Part shown: in pieces, positions 20,234-28,900 of the stretch
Layout: each line of letters begins with the position of its first letter
Numbering within the stretch: position 1 is the first letter of the stretch
Assembly: GCF_019655855.1 (NCBI RefSeq)
Contig: NZ_BPFX01000007.1
Span: forward strand, 516,361-580,360
Length of the DNA: 64,000 bases
Reading direction: 5' to 3'
Source: Pseudomonas paralcaligenes
GTDB lineage: Bacteria > Pseudomonadota > Gammaproteobacteria > Pseudomonadales > Pseudomonadaceae
Made by a program: the position numbers and the translations under genes
The notes under the pieces: model-generated
What the model was told of the DNA's origin: nothing
The model's database searches: none
Seen by the model: the letters and a program-made list of their open reading frames with translations, nothing else

Positions 20234-21349
20234 ATGAAGCGACTGGCTGGACTCTCCGCCCTTGCCCTGATCATCTCCAGCACCAGCGGTTGTGGCTGGC
20301 TGTGGGGCGACGAAGGCTACTTCCGTGACCGCTCCACCGACTACCTGGAGGCACGCCGCACCGCGCCGATGCAGGTGCCGCCGAACGTCGAGGCCAAGCG
20401 CCTCGACCCGCTGCTGCCGATACCGGCGCACGTGGCCGACAGCAACGCCAACCCGCGGGAATTCGAAGTCCCCCGGCCGCAGGCGCTCGGCGCCACCGGC
20501 GAAGCCAGCGAATTCAGCCTGCAGAAGAGCGGCGACTCGCGCTGGCTGGTCGCCCAGCGCGCACCGTCGGAAGTCTGGCCGGTGGCCCGCTCCTACTTCG
20601 AGAATAGCGGCTTCCGCATCGCCGAAGAGCGTGCCCAGACCGGTGAGTTCATCACCGAATGGCAAGGCGCCAAGGACCTGACTCCCTCCATGGGCCGCCG
20701 CCTGGGCAGCCTGATGAGCGACAGCGACAACCAGGTTCGGGTGCGCGTGCGCATCGAGCCCGGCGTGGTGCGCAATACCAGCGAAGTGTTCGTGGTCAGC
20801 GCCGAACGCGAGGAAGGCAGCCGCGCCGATGTGGCTTTCCCGGCTCGCACCGGCAACGCCGGCCTCGAAGCCTCGCTGCTCGACGGCATGCTCGCCGACC
20901 TCAGCAGCAGCGCGGAGCACGGTTCCGTCTCCCTGCTGGCCGCTCGCAACTACGACGCCCCCAGCCGCGTGACCCTGTCCCAGGACGGCGCCGGCAACCC
21001 GGTGCTCAACCTCAGCACCGACTTCGACCGCGCCTGGTCGAGCATCGGTCGCGCCCTGGAGCTGAGCAACGTGCGCGTGGAGGACATCAACCGCAGCCTG
21101 GGCGTGTACTACGTCAACCTGGCCGAAGGCGCGAACAAGCCCAAGGAAGAGAAGGGCTTCATCAGCGGCCTGTTCGGCAGCGAGCCGAGCCAGGAAGAGA
21201 TCGACGCCCGCGCCGAACGCTACCAGGTGCGCCTGACCAGCAACGCCGGCGGTGACGTGCAGGTCACCGTGGAGAAGGACATCAACACCGCTGCCCCCGA
21301 AGACGTGGCCCGCCGCGTGCTGACCCTGATCCAGGGCAACCTCGGCTGA
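20234..21349 (+). CDS. bamC: Outer membrane assembly lipoprotein BamC
   Basis: A 371-aa lipoprotein starting at ATG 20234 (MKRLAGLSALALIISSTSGCGW), with lipobox TSGC. BamC is an accessory subunit of the BamABCDE machine that folds outer-membrane barrels. An extended N-terminal 'lasso' region (about 25-95, rich in P and charged residues) is followed by two helix-grip domains (for example WLVAQRAPSEVWPVARSYF). GAGGAA lies 9 bases before the start. Co-directional with dapA. Confidence 0.93.
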   Translation: MKRLAGLSALALIISSTSGCGWLWGDEGYFRDRSTDYLEARRTAPMQVPPNVEAKRLDPLLPIPAHVADSNANPREFEVPRPQALGATGEASEFSLQKSGDSRWLVAQRAPSEVWPVARSYFENSGFRIAEERAQTGEFITEWQGAKDLTPSMGRRLGSLMSDSDNQVRVRVRIEPGVVRNTSEVFVVSAEREEGSRADVAFPARTGNAGLEASLLDGMLADLSSSAEHGSVSLLAARNYDAPSRVTLSQDGAGNPVLNLSTDFDRAWSSIGRALELSNVRVEDINRSLGVYYVNLAEGANKPKEEKGFISGLFGSEPSQEEIDARAERYQVRLTSNAGGDVQVTVEKDINTAAPEDVARRVLTLIQGNLG

Positions 21350-21389
21350 CCCCCGGCCCGGCCTGGCCGGGCCCGTAGCGAAAACCGAT

Positions 21390-21414
21390 AGGCGAAACCC
21401 CGCGGGTTTCGCCT
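21390..21414 (+). terminator. Terminator after bamC
   Basis: AGGCGAAACCC-CGC-GGGTTTCGCCT forms an 11-bp stem followed by GTTTCGTTTG. It lies 40 bases past the bamC stop and just before the purC ribosome binding site. Confidence 0.7.
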
Positions 21415-21443
21415 GTTTCGTTTGAACCAGGCGGAAATTCGAC

Positions 21444-22313
21444 ATGAACACTCCCACCACCCTGAGCCTGAAGAAGATCTACTCCGGCAAGGTCCGCGAC
21501 CTCTACGAGATCGACGACAAGCGCATGCTGATGGTCGCCACCGATCGCCTATCGGCCTTCGACGTGATCCTCGAAGAACCCATCCCGGAGAAAGGCAAGA
21601 TCCTCACCGCCATCTCCAACTTCTGGTTCGACAAGCTCAAAGGACTGGTGCCCAACCACTTCACCGGCGACAAGGTGGAAGACGTGGTATCGGCCGCCGA
21701 ACTGCCGCTGGTGGACGGCCGCGCCGTGGTCGCCAAGCGCCTCAAGCCGGTGGCCGTGGAGGCCATCGTGCGCGGCTACATCGTCGGCTCCGGCTGGAAG
21801 GAATACCAGAACAGCGGCACCGTGTGCGGCATCCAGCTGCCGGCCGGGCTGAAGGAAGCGGCGAAACTGCCGCAGCCGATCTTCACCCCCTCGACCAAGG
21901 CCGCCGTCGGCGACCACGACGAGAACATCAGCTTCGAACAGTGCGAGGCCATCATCGGCACCGAACTGGCTGCCAAGGTGCGCGACACCGCCATCGCCCT
22001 ATACAGCGCGGCAGTCGAATATGCGGCTACCCGCGGCATCATCATCGCCGACACCAAGTTCGAATTCGGCCTGGACGAAGACGGCACCCTGACCCTGATG
22101 GACGAGGTGCTCACCCCCGACTCCAGCCGCTTCTGGCCAGCCGATAGCTACGCCGAGGGTAGCAACCCGCCGAGCTTCGACAAGCAGTTCGTACGCGACT
22201 GGCTGGAGTCCACCGGCTGGAACAAACAGCCCCCCGCCCCCACCGTGCCCGCCGACGTCGCCCAGAAGACCGCCGACAAGTACCGCGAGGCGCTGACCCG
22301 CCTGACCAGCTGA
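21444..22313 (+). CDS. purC: SAICAR synthase, long (about 290-aa) type
   Basis: Catalyses ligation of aspartate to CAIR in purine synthesis. The 289-aa sequence carries [22 protein letters not shown], the [17 protein letters not shown] segment and DTKFEFGL...[15 protein letters not shown]. These are features of the long form found in Burkholderia, Xanthomonas and yeast. The short 236-aa form (starting MEKREELYRGKAKSVYQ) is the one I know next to dapA-bamC in P. aeruginosa. The gene occupies the same syntenic slot, which suggests replacement or a second copy. A mobile element separates it from its terminator. Confidence 0.93.
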   Translation: MNTPTTLSLKKIYSGKVRDLYEIDDKRMLMVATDRLSAFDVILEEPIPEKGKILTAISNFWFDKLKGLVPNHFTGDKVEDVVSAAELPLVDGRAVVAKRLKPVAVEAIVRGYIVGSGWKEYQNSGTVCGIQLPAGLKEAAKLPQPIFTPSTKAAVGDHDENISFEQCEAIIGTELAAKVRDTAIALYSAAVEYAATRGIIIADTKFEFGLDEDGTLTLMDEVLTPDSSRFWPADSYAEGSNPPSFDKQFVRDWLESTGWNKQPPAPTVPADVAQKTADKYREALTRLTS

Positions 22314-22378
22314 ACGAACCGGACGTGTTTTAGAAAGGCTATGTCCCCGTTACGTGTTGCAGACGCTACAGCTGCCTG

Positions 22379-22464
22379 CCCCTGGATTCCCGCCTGCGCG
22401 GGAATGACGGTTCCGGAAGCAATTCCACCCCTACCTCGTCATCCCGCGCAGGCGGGGATTCAGA
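22379..22464. repeat. Paired dRS3-like palindromes inside element B
   Basis: GGATTCCCGCCTGCGCGGGAATGACG (22383-22408, shown here as motif GGATTCCC-N8-GGGAATGACG) and its inverted counterpart CGTCATCCCGCGCAGGCGGG (22438-22457) face each other. ATTCCC-N8-GGGAAT is the pattern of neisserial dRS3 and similar repeats common in Xanthomonas and Pseudomonas. The same pair forms the core of the element at 49757-49924, in opposite orientation. Confidence 0.75.
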
Positions 22465-22508
22465 AGGGGTGTCAGGGCACTACAGCATCTAACGGGTACA
22501 TATTTCAT

Positions 22509-22641
22509 GGCTATGTCCCCCTTAGTTGTTGCACGCCTTGTGGGAGCGGAGTTATCCGCGAATTTCGCGGCCAATCGGAATGCCGCCCTGCCGCTCCCAC
22601 AAGAGCAAATTGCGCCGCCAACACGTAACGGGTACATAGCC
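22509..22641. mobile_element. REP-core unit (copy C) within the composite element
   Basis: This 133-base unit has its own left end GGCTATGTCCCCCTTAG (22509 on) and shares the right end of the composite. The core is a REP palindrome (about 22537-22603) with central GCGAATTTCGCGGCCAATCG. The core sequence matches copies A (17.9 kb) and D (44.5 kb, inverted) along its full length. The bases before it (TATTTCAT) do not repeat on the right, so it was probably moved or joined as part of the composite. Confidence 0.8.
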
Positions 22642-22646
22642 TTTAG

Positions 22647-22670
22647 AAAAGGGAGCTGCGGCTCCCTTTT
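22647..22670 (+). terminator. Displaced purC terminator
   Basis: AAAAGGGAGC-TGCG-GCTCCCTTTT is followed by TC. The bases TTTAGAAA that precede it also follow the purC stop, so before insertion of the element this hairpin would have lain about 20 bases after purC. Confidence 0.85.
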
Positions 22671-22752
22671 TCATGGGCAATCGCAAGCGCCTGATCGGAC
22701 AAGAAAAATCGCTGGACTAAAGCCACTCAACTGGTATCATGCGCACCGCTTT

Positions 22753-22842
22753 GGGAAGATGCCGGAGTGGTCGAACGGGACGGATTCGAAATCCGTTGTG
22801 TCAGCAATGGCACCTAGGGTTCAAATCCCTATCTTCCCGCCA
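22753..22842 (+). tRNA. tRNA-Ser (anticodon CGA)
   Basis: A 90-base class II tRNA. The acceptor stem is GGGAAGA/TCTTCCC with discriminator G and encoded CCA. The anticodon stem ACGGA/TCCGT encloses loop TTCGAAA with anticodon CGA. The variable arm is long, and the T-loop is GGTTCAAATCC. It reads UCG codons. The 3' end is a typical tyrosine-integrase attachment site, and an integrase remnant lies 0.7 kb downstream. Confidence 0.96.
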
Positions 22843-22857
22843 TATCCAAAGCCTAAG

Positions 22858-22889
22858 CCCCTGAAATTCACAGAGTTTCGGGGGTTTTT
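22858..22889 (+). terminator. Terminator after tRNA-Ser
   Basis: CCCCTGAAA...GTTTCGGGGG forms a stem with one bulge and is followed by TTTTT. The stop codon of the toxin reading frame on the other strand lies inside it. Confidence 0.7.
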
Positions 22890-23185
22890 GCTATCTGCGG
22901 CATGCAAGGTGTCGAAAGCGGGTTGAGACTGCAGCTCACCAGGGTGAGAATCCAGACCGCATCGCTCTCGGTCTGATAGATGAGGCGGTAGTTCTCGTGG
23001 GGGATCAGCTCTCGAGTACCTGTGACCATTCCCAATCTGCCCTTGTCGGGAAAGTCAGCCAGGGTGGCTGCAGCAGCGCTGAATAGCTCATCCATATGCA
23101 CAGCAGCGCGAGGGTTTTCGGCGGCGATGTAGTCCCAGATATCCAGACGGTCCTGCAGGGCTTCGGGTGTCCAGATAACCTTCAT
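22868..23185 (-). CDS. RelE/ParE-family toxin with aberrant C-terminus
   Basis: Residues 1-83 are a good ParE/RelE-type toxin (MKVIWTPEALQDRLDIWDYIA...ELIPHENYRLIYQTESDAVWILTLV). The family normally continues with a short V.H..RQWP-like end. Here the frame instead runs through SCSLNPLSTPCMPQ into the tRNA-Ser terminator before reaching a stop. The 3' end was probably lost at a recombination junction near 22935, so activity is uncertain. It overlaps the antitoxin gene by 4 bases, as expected for a coupled pair. The product would act on translation or gyrase; which one cannot be told. Confidence 0.75.
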   Translation of the reverse strand: MKVIWTPEALQDRLDIWDYIAAENPRAAVHMDELFSAAAATLADFPDKGRLGMVTGTRELIPHENYRLIYQTESDAVWILTLVSCSLNPLSTPCMPQIAKTPETL

Positions 23186-23460
23186 TCGTGTCCCTGTACC
23201 TTGGCACGGCGAGCGGCGAATTCAGCTTCAACGTCGTCATTGGATCGGCCGCGACCGGCGTCTACCGATGCCCTGGCAACAGCGACCTTGCGTTGCACAA
23301 ACTCGTCATGTTCCTTGGCCTGCTGTTGCTGGCGGATAAAGTCGCGCATGAGGTCTCGCATTACCTGGGAGGCCGGCAGGTGGACGGCTTGAGCGGCTGC
23401 CATAAACCCTTCGCGTAATTCAGGTTCAAGCTTCAGGTTGAAAACGGCTTCTTTGGCCAT
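23182..23460 (-). CDS. Ribbon-helix-helix antitoxin, 92 aa
   Basis: The N-terminal segment AVFNLKLEPELREGFMAAAQAVHLPASQVMRDLMRDFI has the beta strand plus two helices of an RHH DNA-binding domain. The charged C-terminal tail (RARVDAGRGRSNDD-type composition) would wrap the toxin. It starts at ATG 23460 and overlaps the toxin start by 4 bases. A perfect palindrome 31-48 bases upstream is the likely autoregulatory operator. Confidence 0.85.
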   Translation of the reverse strand: MAKEAVFNLKLEPELREGFMAAAQAVHLPASQVMRDLMRDFIRQQQQAKEHDEFVQRKVAVARASVDAGRGRSNDDVEAEFAARRAKVQGHE

Positions 23461-23490
23461 GGCGGGTCACCTCATGTCTTGGCTATATCT

Positions 23491-23508
23491 ACAACGTATA
23501 TACGTTGT
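23491..23508. promoter_or_regulatory. Perfect 18-bp palindrome, antitoxin operator
   Basis: ACAACGTATATACGTTGT is exactly self-complementary and lies 31 bases upstream of the RHH antitoxin start. RHH antitoxins bind such short palindromes to repress their own operon. The AT-rich centre could also carry the -10 region. Confidence 0.8.
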
Positions 23509-23545
23509 GTGCATCTTAAGCCAAGCATCTGGCACAGGAAAGCAC

Positions 23546-23882
23546 TCAGCCGACCGGGGTGATGATCGCCAGAAAATGCTGGTAGTCAGCGACAGGCCCA
23601 AGCTTCACGGCATCCTGCAGGTGATCCGGTGCCAAGTGCGTATAGCGCATGGTCATGGCCAAGGTGGTGTGGCCCAGGATTCTCTGCAGCGTCAGGATAT
23701 TCCCGCCATTCATCACGAACCGGCTGGCGAAAGTGTGTCGCAGCACATGCGATGACTGGCCCACAGGAACGGGCAAGCGGGACTCAGCCAAATGCCTTGT
23801 CGAAGCGGCCCAGGCAGCTGCTGAACTGGCCGTGAATCAGCAACGGGCGCCAGCTAAACGGGTTCGCCTCCCTGTATCTCAT
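23546..23882 (-). pseudogene. Tyrosine recombinase (integrase) C-terminal remnant, frameshifted
   Basis: The downstream frame (to 23546) has the catalytic core HVLRHTFASRFVMNGGN, ILGHTT and the nucleophile region TMRYTHLAPDHL. Thus the R, H and Y residues of the lambda integrase family are present. The upstream piece in another frame (about 23882-23787) reads FSWRPLLIHGQFSSCLGRFDKAF, which fits the segment normally preceding that core, then hits a stop. The N-terminal DNA-binding domains are missing. It is a decayed integrase pointing at tRNA-Ser, marking an old integrative element. Confidence 0.85.
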
Positions 23883-23900
23883 GCGAGGGCAGCCCCTGCA

Positions 23901-24413
23901 CTACCGTGAAACACCATGGGACCTGAGGCCATGAAGTACCTTGAGAATCTGTCGGTAACCTAGCAGCAGCCACAACGCCACGAGGACCTGGACCAAGGTA
24001 GCGATGATGTTTGCAATATCTTCCGTGGCAAGCGCCCCGTCTGCCCAATTATTGTGCGCGGCAGCCATCAGAATGATGGTCCAGTAGCCGGCATCTGCCA
24101 GAGCCGAGGCGAGCAGCCAGAGACCGATCAGCGTGCATCCGACGTCGAGCGCGGTGGCGCCGTTGGCGGATATGGGAGTGCCCGGGCTCTCCATCACAGG
24201 TAACAACTTCGTTGCGATGGACGAGGGGAAGAACCAGAGCAGCACTGCTGCCACGAAAGGTACGGCAGCCGTAAGGGCTATGCCCCATATGAGATCGCCG
24301 ATCGGAATGTCAAAAGGCGCACCAATAGCCTGCGCAGCGAACCTGAGCGCCGTTATCAAAAGGAAGATGGCAAACAGGCGAATCGCGACTACGACGATAT
24401 CTTCTCGTGACAT
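23901..24413 (-). CDS. Multi-pass membrane protein of unknown function, 170 aa
   Basis: ATG at 24413 (MSREDIVVVAIRLF) is preferred over an upstream in-frame start. Four to five hydrophobic helices are visible: IRLFAIFLLITALRF, IWGIALTAAVPFVAAVLLWF, GCTLIGLWLLASAL, IILMAAAH, and IIATLVQVLVALWLLLGY. No conserved motif is recognised. It sits between the integrase remnant and a small soluble gene, with codon use less GC-extreme than the neighbouring core genes. It is likely cargo of the old element. Confidence 0.55.
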   Translation of the reverse strand: MSREDIVVVAIRLFAIFLLITALRFAAQAIGAPFDIPIGDLIWGIALTAAVPFVAAVLLWFFPSSIATKLLPVMESPGTPISANGATALDVGCTLIGLWLLASALADAGYWTIILMAAAHNNWADGALATEDIANIIATLVQVLVALWLLLGYRQILKVLHGLRSHGVSR

Positions 24414-24453
24414 GGCTTGGTCTCCCTCTATTTCAGTGACTGGTACTTCATAC

Positions 24454-24747
24454 CTAGAGGGCCTCATGCCCTTCCGGCAGGGGTTCGGCATAAACCTTTA
24501 CCCGGTATCTGGACTGAAGTACCTGGATGACTTTCTGCACATGCGAACCAAATGATGGGGCTTTGACCTGATGCTTCATCGAGGTGAACGTATCGATGGC
24601 CACTTTCCCCCCTTGCTCATGAATCCAGAACCATGAGTCGCCTTGCAGGCCGGACTCGAGTCGCTGGAAATGACCAGACAAGTGCATTTTCAGCTCGTTG
24701 TGGAAATCGCTGTAGCTTTCCGGATAGTCCATTTCGGCAAATATCAT
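24454..24747 (-). CDS. Small protein of unknown function, 97 aa
   Basis: ATG at 24747 (MIFAEMDYPESYSDFHNELK). It is a mixed alpha/beta sequence with a GDSWFWIHEQGGKVAIDTF strand pair and a C-terminal PEG repeat-like end; no family is recognised. It is 40 bases upstream of the membrane protein gene on the same strand, so the two may form an operon. It probably belongs to the accessory segment after tRNA-Ser. Confidence 0.5.
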   Translation of the reverse strand: MIFAEMDYPESYSDFHNELKMHLSGHFQRLESGLQGDSWFWIHEQGGKVAIDTFTSMKHQVKAPSFGSHVQKVIQVLQSRYRVKVYAEPLPEGHEAL

Positions 24748-24929
24748 TGAGGGGCTCCCACTCTACGGCAACTGCCGAAGGTTAACCGGGCGGGGCTAAA
24801 CACGAACAGACCTCAGTTCCATGCCTGAGGCAGCACATATGCAGAGGAACGAGAACCGAGCAACCGCCTTGCATGCGTCTCCGAGTGGGGTAAGCTCGTG
24901 CCACTCCCCTCTTCGAACAGGACGCCCTC

Positions 24930-25607
24930 ATGCTCCGTCTCTCTGCCTTCGCTGCCGGCCTTCTGCTGTCCGCCGGTGCCTTCGCCCTCTCCCTTTCCGA
25001 CCTGACCCAGAGCGATGCCAGCGGCGGGCTCAAGGATGCCCTGACCCAGGGCGCCCAGATCGCTGTCCAGCAACTCGGCAAGCCGGGCGGCTTCAGCAAT
25101 AACGAGGCGGTGCGCATCGAGCTGCCGGGCAAGCTGGGCAAGGCCGCCAAGACCATGAAGAAGATGGGCATGGGCGCCCAGGTCGAGGAGTTGGAGGCCG
25201 GCATGAACAAGGCGGCCGAGGCGGCCGTGCCGCAGGCCCAGGCGATTCTGGTGGATGCGGTGAAGAAGATGACCCTGACTGATGCCAAGGGCATCCTGGC
25301 CGGTGGCGAAGATTCGGCCACGCGCTACCTGGACAAGAGCAGCCGCGAGCAGATCCGCGCCAAGTTCCTGCCCATCGTCAAGCAGGCCACCGACAAGGTC
25401 GGTCTCGCCCAGCAGTACAACAGCTTCGCCGGCCAGGCCGCCGCTCTTGGTGTGGTCGACGCGAAGAGCGCCAATGTCGAGAACTATGTGACGGAGCAGG
25501 CGCTGGACGGCCTGTTCAAGATGATCGCCGAACAGGAAGCCAGCCTGCGCCAGAATCCGGCCGGCGCGGCCACCGGCCTGGCGAAGAAGGTGTTCGGCGC
25601 TCTGTAA
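24930..25607 (+). CDS. DUF4197 periplasmic protein, 225 aa
   Basis: A signal peptide (MLRLSAFAAGLLLSAGAFA) is followed by the DUF4197 body. Recognisable blocks are SLSDLTQSDASGGLKDALTQGAQIAVQQLG, RIELPGKLGK, GILAGGEDSATRYLDKSS and ALDGLFKMIAEQEASLRQNP. The family is widespread in proteobacteria with unknown function and is predicted periplasmic and mostly helical. It has its own terminator and appears monocistronic. Confidence 0.85.
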   Translation: MLRLSAFAAGLLLSAGAFALSLSDLTQSDASGGLKDALTQGAQIAVQQLGKPGGFSNNEAVRIELPGKLGKAAKTMKKMGMGAQVEELEAGMNKAAEAAVPQAQAILVDAVKKMTLTDAKGILAGGEDSATRYLDKSSREQIRAKFLPIVKQATDKVGLAQQYNSFAGQAAALGVVDAKSANVENYVTEQALDGLFKMIAEQEASLRQNPAGAATGLAKKVFGAL

Positions 25608-25629
25608 GCCGCCTCAGCGGAAAAGCAAA

Positions 25630-25656
25630 AGCCCGGCGATAGGCCGGGCTTTTTTG
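25630..25656 (+). terminator. Terminator after the DUF4197 gene
   Basis: AGCCCGGC and GCCGGGCT form an 8-bp stem (extended by flanking A/T pairing) followed by TTTTTT. The A-run on the other side could let it work for putA from the minus strand as well. The following 250 bases to putA hold no gene; they contain only GC-rich inverted sequence without an assigned role. Confidence 0.85.
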
Positions 25657-25904
25657 TGGCCGGGCTTGTGGCCCTGCCGAGTGCCGGTATGAGCCGGCTC
25701 GGAGGAATGACGCGTCGTACCGGGCGGATAGCCCCCACGGTGGGTGTACGGCACGCGGTGCGCGGTGAACGACCACCGGCCCCTGGGTCGGGGTCATGAG
25801 CGACACCCGGTGTTACCGGAATCGCCAGGCTCGATGACCGATCCGGCGAAACCTTCAGCCGCCGCACCCTCCTTGCATCGCTGCCCGGAAGGTGCGGCCA
25901 GCGA

Positions 25905-28900
25905 TCAGCCGATGGTCATCAGGCTCGCGTTGCCCCCCGCGGCCGCGGTATTCACGCTGAGGGCGTGCTCGATCAGCAGGCGCTCCAGCGGAATGTCGGT
26001 CTCGCCCTTGTTCAGGCCGTGCACACTGACGATGGCACCCTGGCGCCGGGCGGCCTGCTGGCTGACTTCGCGCAACTGGTCGGAGTCGCCGTGGTGCAGG
26101 ATGGCGTCGAACTCGGCGTCCTGGCTGGTCCAGTCGGCCACGGTGGCGATGTGCTTCTGCACCTCCTTCGGCAGCTTGCCGAGCAGCTCACGCTGGCTCT
26201 CCGGCAGCAGCGCCTGGCTGCCCACCGCCAGGGTGGCCGCCAGTTGCGCCAGCAGGTCGGCGCGCTCCTCGGCCAGGCACAGCACGCGCTCGCGCGGCAA
26301 CAGCGAGTAGGTGTTGCGCTCGCCGGTCGGGCCGTTCAGCACATGGCTGGTGTAGCTCTGCGACAGCCGGGCGTACTGCTCGAACAGCGCAGCAGCGGCC
26401 GGCTCCTGCTTGGCGGCCCATTCAGCGAAGGCCACACGCGCCTTGTCCAGTTCGTCCGGTGCAGCAACGCGCTGCACCTGATCGCCATCGAGCTGGCGGG
26501 CCACGGCGTCCTGCGGACGGGTCGACAGCAGGCGGTACAGGTACAGCGGGCCACCGGCCTTCGGACCAGTGCCGGACAGGCCCTCGCCGCCGAATGGCTG
26601 CACGCCGACCACGGCGCCGACGATGTTGCGGTTGACGTAGAGGTTGCCGACTTTGGCGGTATCCACCACCTGGGCGATGGTCTCGTCGATGCGGGTGTGC
26701 ACGCCGAGGGTCAGGCCGTAGCCGCTGTCGTTGATCTGCTGCAGCAGACTGCCCAGTTCGGCGCGCGGGTAGCGCACCAGGTGCAGGACAGGGCCGAAGA
26801 TCTCGCGCTGCATCTCGTCGAAGCTGTCCAGCTCAATCAGGGTCGCCAGCACGAAGGTGCCGCGCTTGATCTCGTCGCCATCGGCGCGGGCGGCCTGGAA
26901 CACCTTGCGGCCCTTCTCGCGCATCTTCTCGATGTGCGCCTCGATGCCGGCCTTGGCCTCGGCGTCGATCACCGGGCCGATGTCGGTGCACAGCCGCTCC
27001 GGCGAGCCGATGCGGTATTCGGCCATGGCGCCCTTGAGCATTTCCACCACGCGGTCGGCCACGTCCTCCTGCACGCACAGCACGCGCAGCGCGGAGCAGC
27101 GCTGGCCGGCGCTGTCGAAGGCGGAACTGACCACATCGATCACTACCTGCTCGGCCAACGCCGAGGAGTCGACGATCATGGCATTGAGGCCGCCGGTCTC
27201 GGCGATCAGGGGGATGGTGCGGCCTTGGGCATCCAGGCGGCCGGCGATATTGCGCGCGAGGATGCCGGCCACCTCGGTGGAGCCGGTGAACATCACGCCG
27301 CGCACGCGCTCGTCGCCCACCAGGCGGGCACCGACCGTCTCGCCGCGACCCGGCAGCAGCTGCACGGCACCGCCGGGCACGCCGGCCTCCAGCAGGATGC
27401 GCACGGCCTGCGCGGCGATCAGCGGGGTCTGCTCGGCCGGCTTGGCCAGCACGGTGTTGCCGGCGGCCAGCGCCGCGGCCACCTGGCCGGTGAAGATCGC
27501 CAGCGGGAAGTTCCACGGGCTGATGCACACCACCGGGCCCAGCGGACGGTGGCTGTCGTTACCGAAGCCACGCGCCTGGGCGGCGTAGTAACGCAGGAAG
27601 TCCACCGCCTCGCGCACCTCGGCGATGGCGTTGGCGAAGGTCTTGCCGGATTCGCGCACCAGCAGGCCCATGAGCTGCTGGATTTCGCCCTCCATACGAT
27701 CGGCGGCGCGCTCCAGCACGGCGGCGCGTTCGGCCGGCAGGGTCGACTGCCAGATCTGGCCGCTGGCCTGGGCACAGAGGATCGCGCTCTTCACGTCGGC
27801 CTCGCTGGCCTCGTGCACATGGCCGACCAGGTCGCGGTGATCGGCCGGGTTGCGTACCGGCTCGGCCGGGCCGGGGTTCGGCGTGTCGCAACCGAGGATC
27901 GGCGCGGCGACGTAAGCGGTGTTGGTGGAGGACAGCAGCGCCGAGGACAGCGAGCCCAGGCGGTGCTCGTTGGCCAGGTCGATGCCCTCGGAATTCAAGC
28001 GAGCCTCGCCGTACAGGTCACGCGGCAGCGGGATGCGCGGGTGCGGCAGGCCCAGGGCGCCTTCCTGGGAGGCCATGCGCTCGACCTGCTCGACCGGGTC
28101 CAGCACCAGTTCCTTCAGGGAAATGCTCTGGTCGGCGATGCGGTTGACGAAGCTGGTGTTGGCGCCGTTCTCCAGCAGGCGGCGAACCAGGTAGGCCAGC
28201 AGCGTCTCGTGGCTGCCGACAGGCGCGTAGATGCGGCACGGACGGTTGAACTTGCCGTCGGCGACCTTGCCCACCACCTGCTCGTACAGCGGCTCGCCCA
28301 TGCCGTGCAGGCACTGGAACTCGTACTGGCCCGGGTAGTAGTTCTGCCCGGCGATCTGGTAGATGGCCGACAGCGAGTGGGCGTTGTGGGTGGCGAACTG
28401 CGGGTAGATGGCTTCCGGCACCGCCAGCAGCTTGCGCGCGCACGCGATGTAGGAGATGTCGGTGTACGGCTTGCGGGTGTACACCGGGTAGCCTTCCAGG
28501 CCGTCGACCTGGGCGCGCTTGATCTCGCTGTCCCAGTAGGCGCCCTTGACCAGGCGGATCATCAGGCGGTGACGGCTGCGCTTGGCCAGGTCGATGACGT
28601 AGTCGATCACATACGGGCAGCGCTTCTGGTAGGCCTGGATGACGAAGCCGATGCCGTTCCAGCCGGCCAGTTCCGGCGCGAAGCACAGGCGTTCGAGCAG
28701 GTCGAGGGAGATTTCCAGGCGGTCGGCTTCCTCGGCGTCGATGTTGATGCCGATGTCGTACTGCTTGGCCAGTTTGGTCAGGTCCAGCAGGATCGGGTAC
28801 AGCTCGTCCATCACCCGGTCGTACTGGGCGCGGCTGTAGCGCGGGTGCAGGGCGGACAGCTTGATCGAGATGCCCGGCCCCTCGTAGATGCCGCGGCCGT

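Larger units (their letters stand above)
22337..22641. mobile_element. Composite small mobile element (copies B + C) with 8-bp target duplication
   Basis: The left end (22337-22359, GGCTATGTCCCCGTTACG...) and the right end (22619-22641, its inverted complement with one mismatch) bracket 305 bases. TTTAGAAA lies directly outside both ends (22329-22336 and 22642-22649). Inside are two units in tandem. One has a dRS3-like core (22337-22503), and a REP-core unit starts at a second GGCTATGTCCCCC end (22509). No open reading frame encodes a transposase. The element splits purC from its terminator hairpin. Confidence 0.88.

Noticed and set aside
23438..23909. Plus-strand frames opposite the integrase remnant
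   Set aside because: The minus strand carries catalytic integrase motifs; the plus-strand frames have none.
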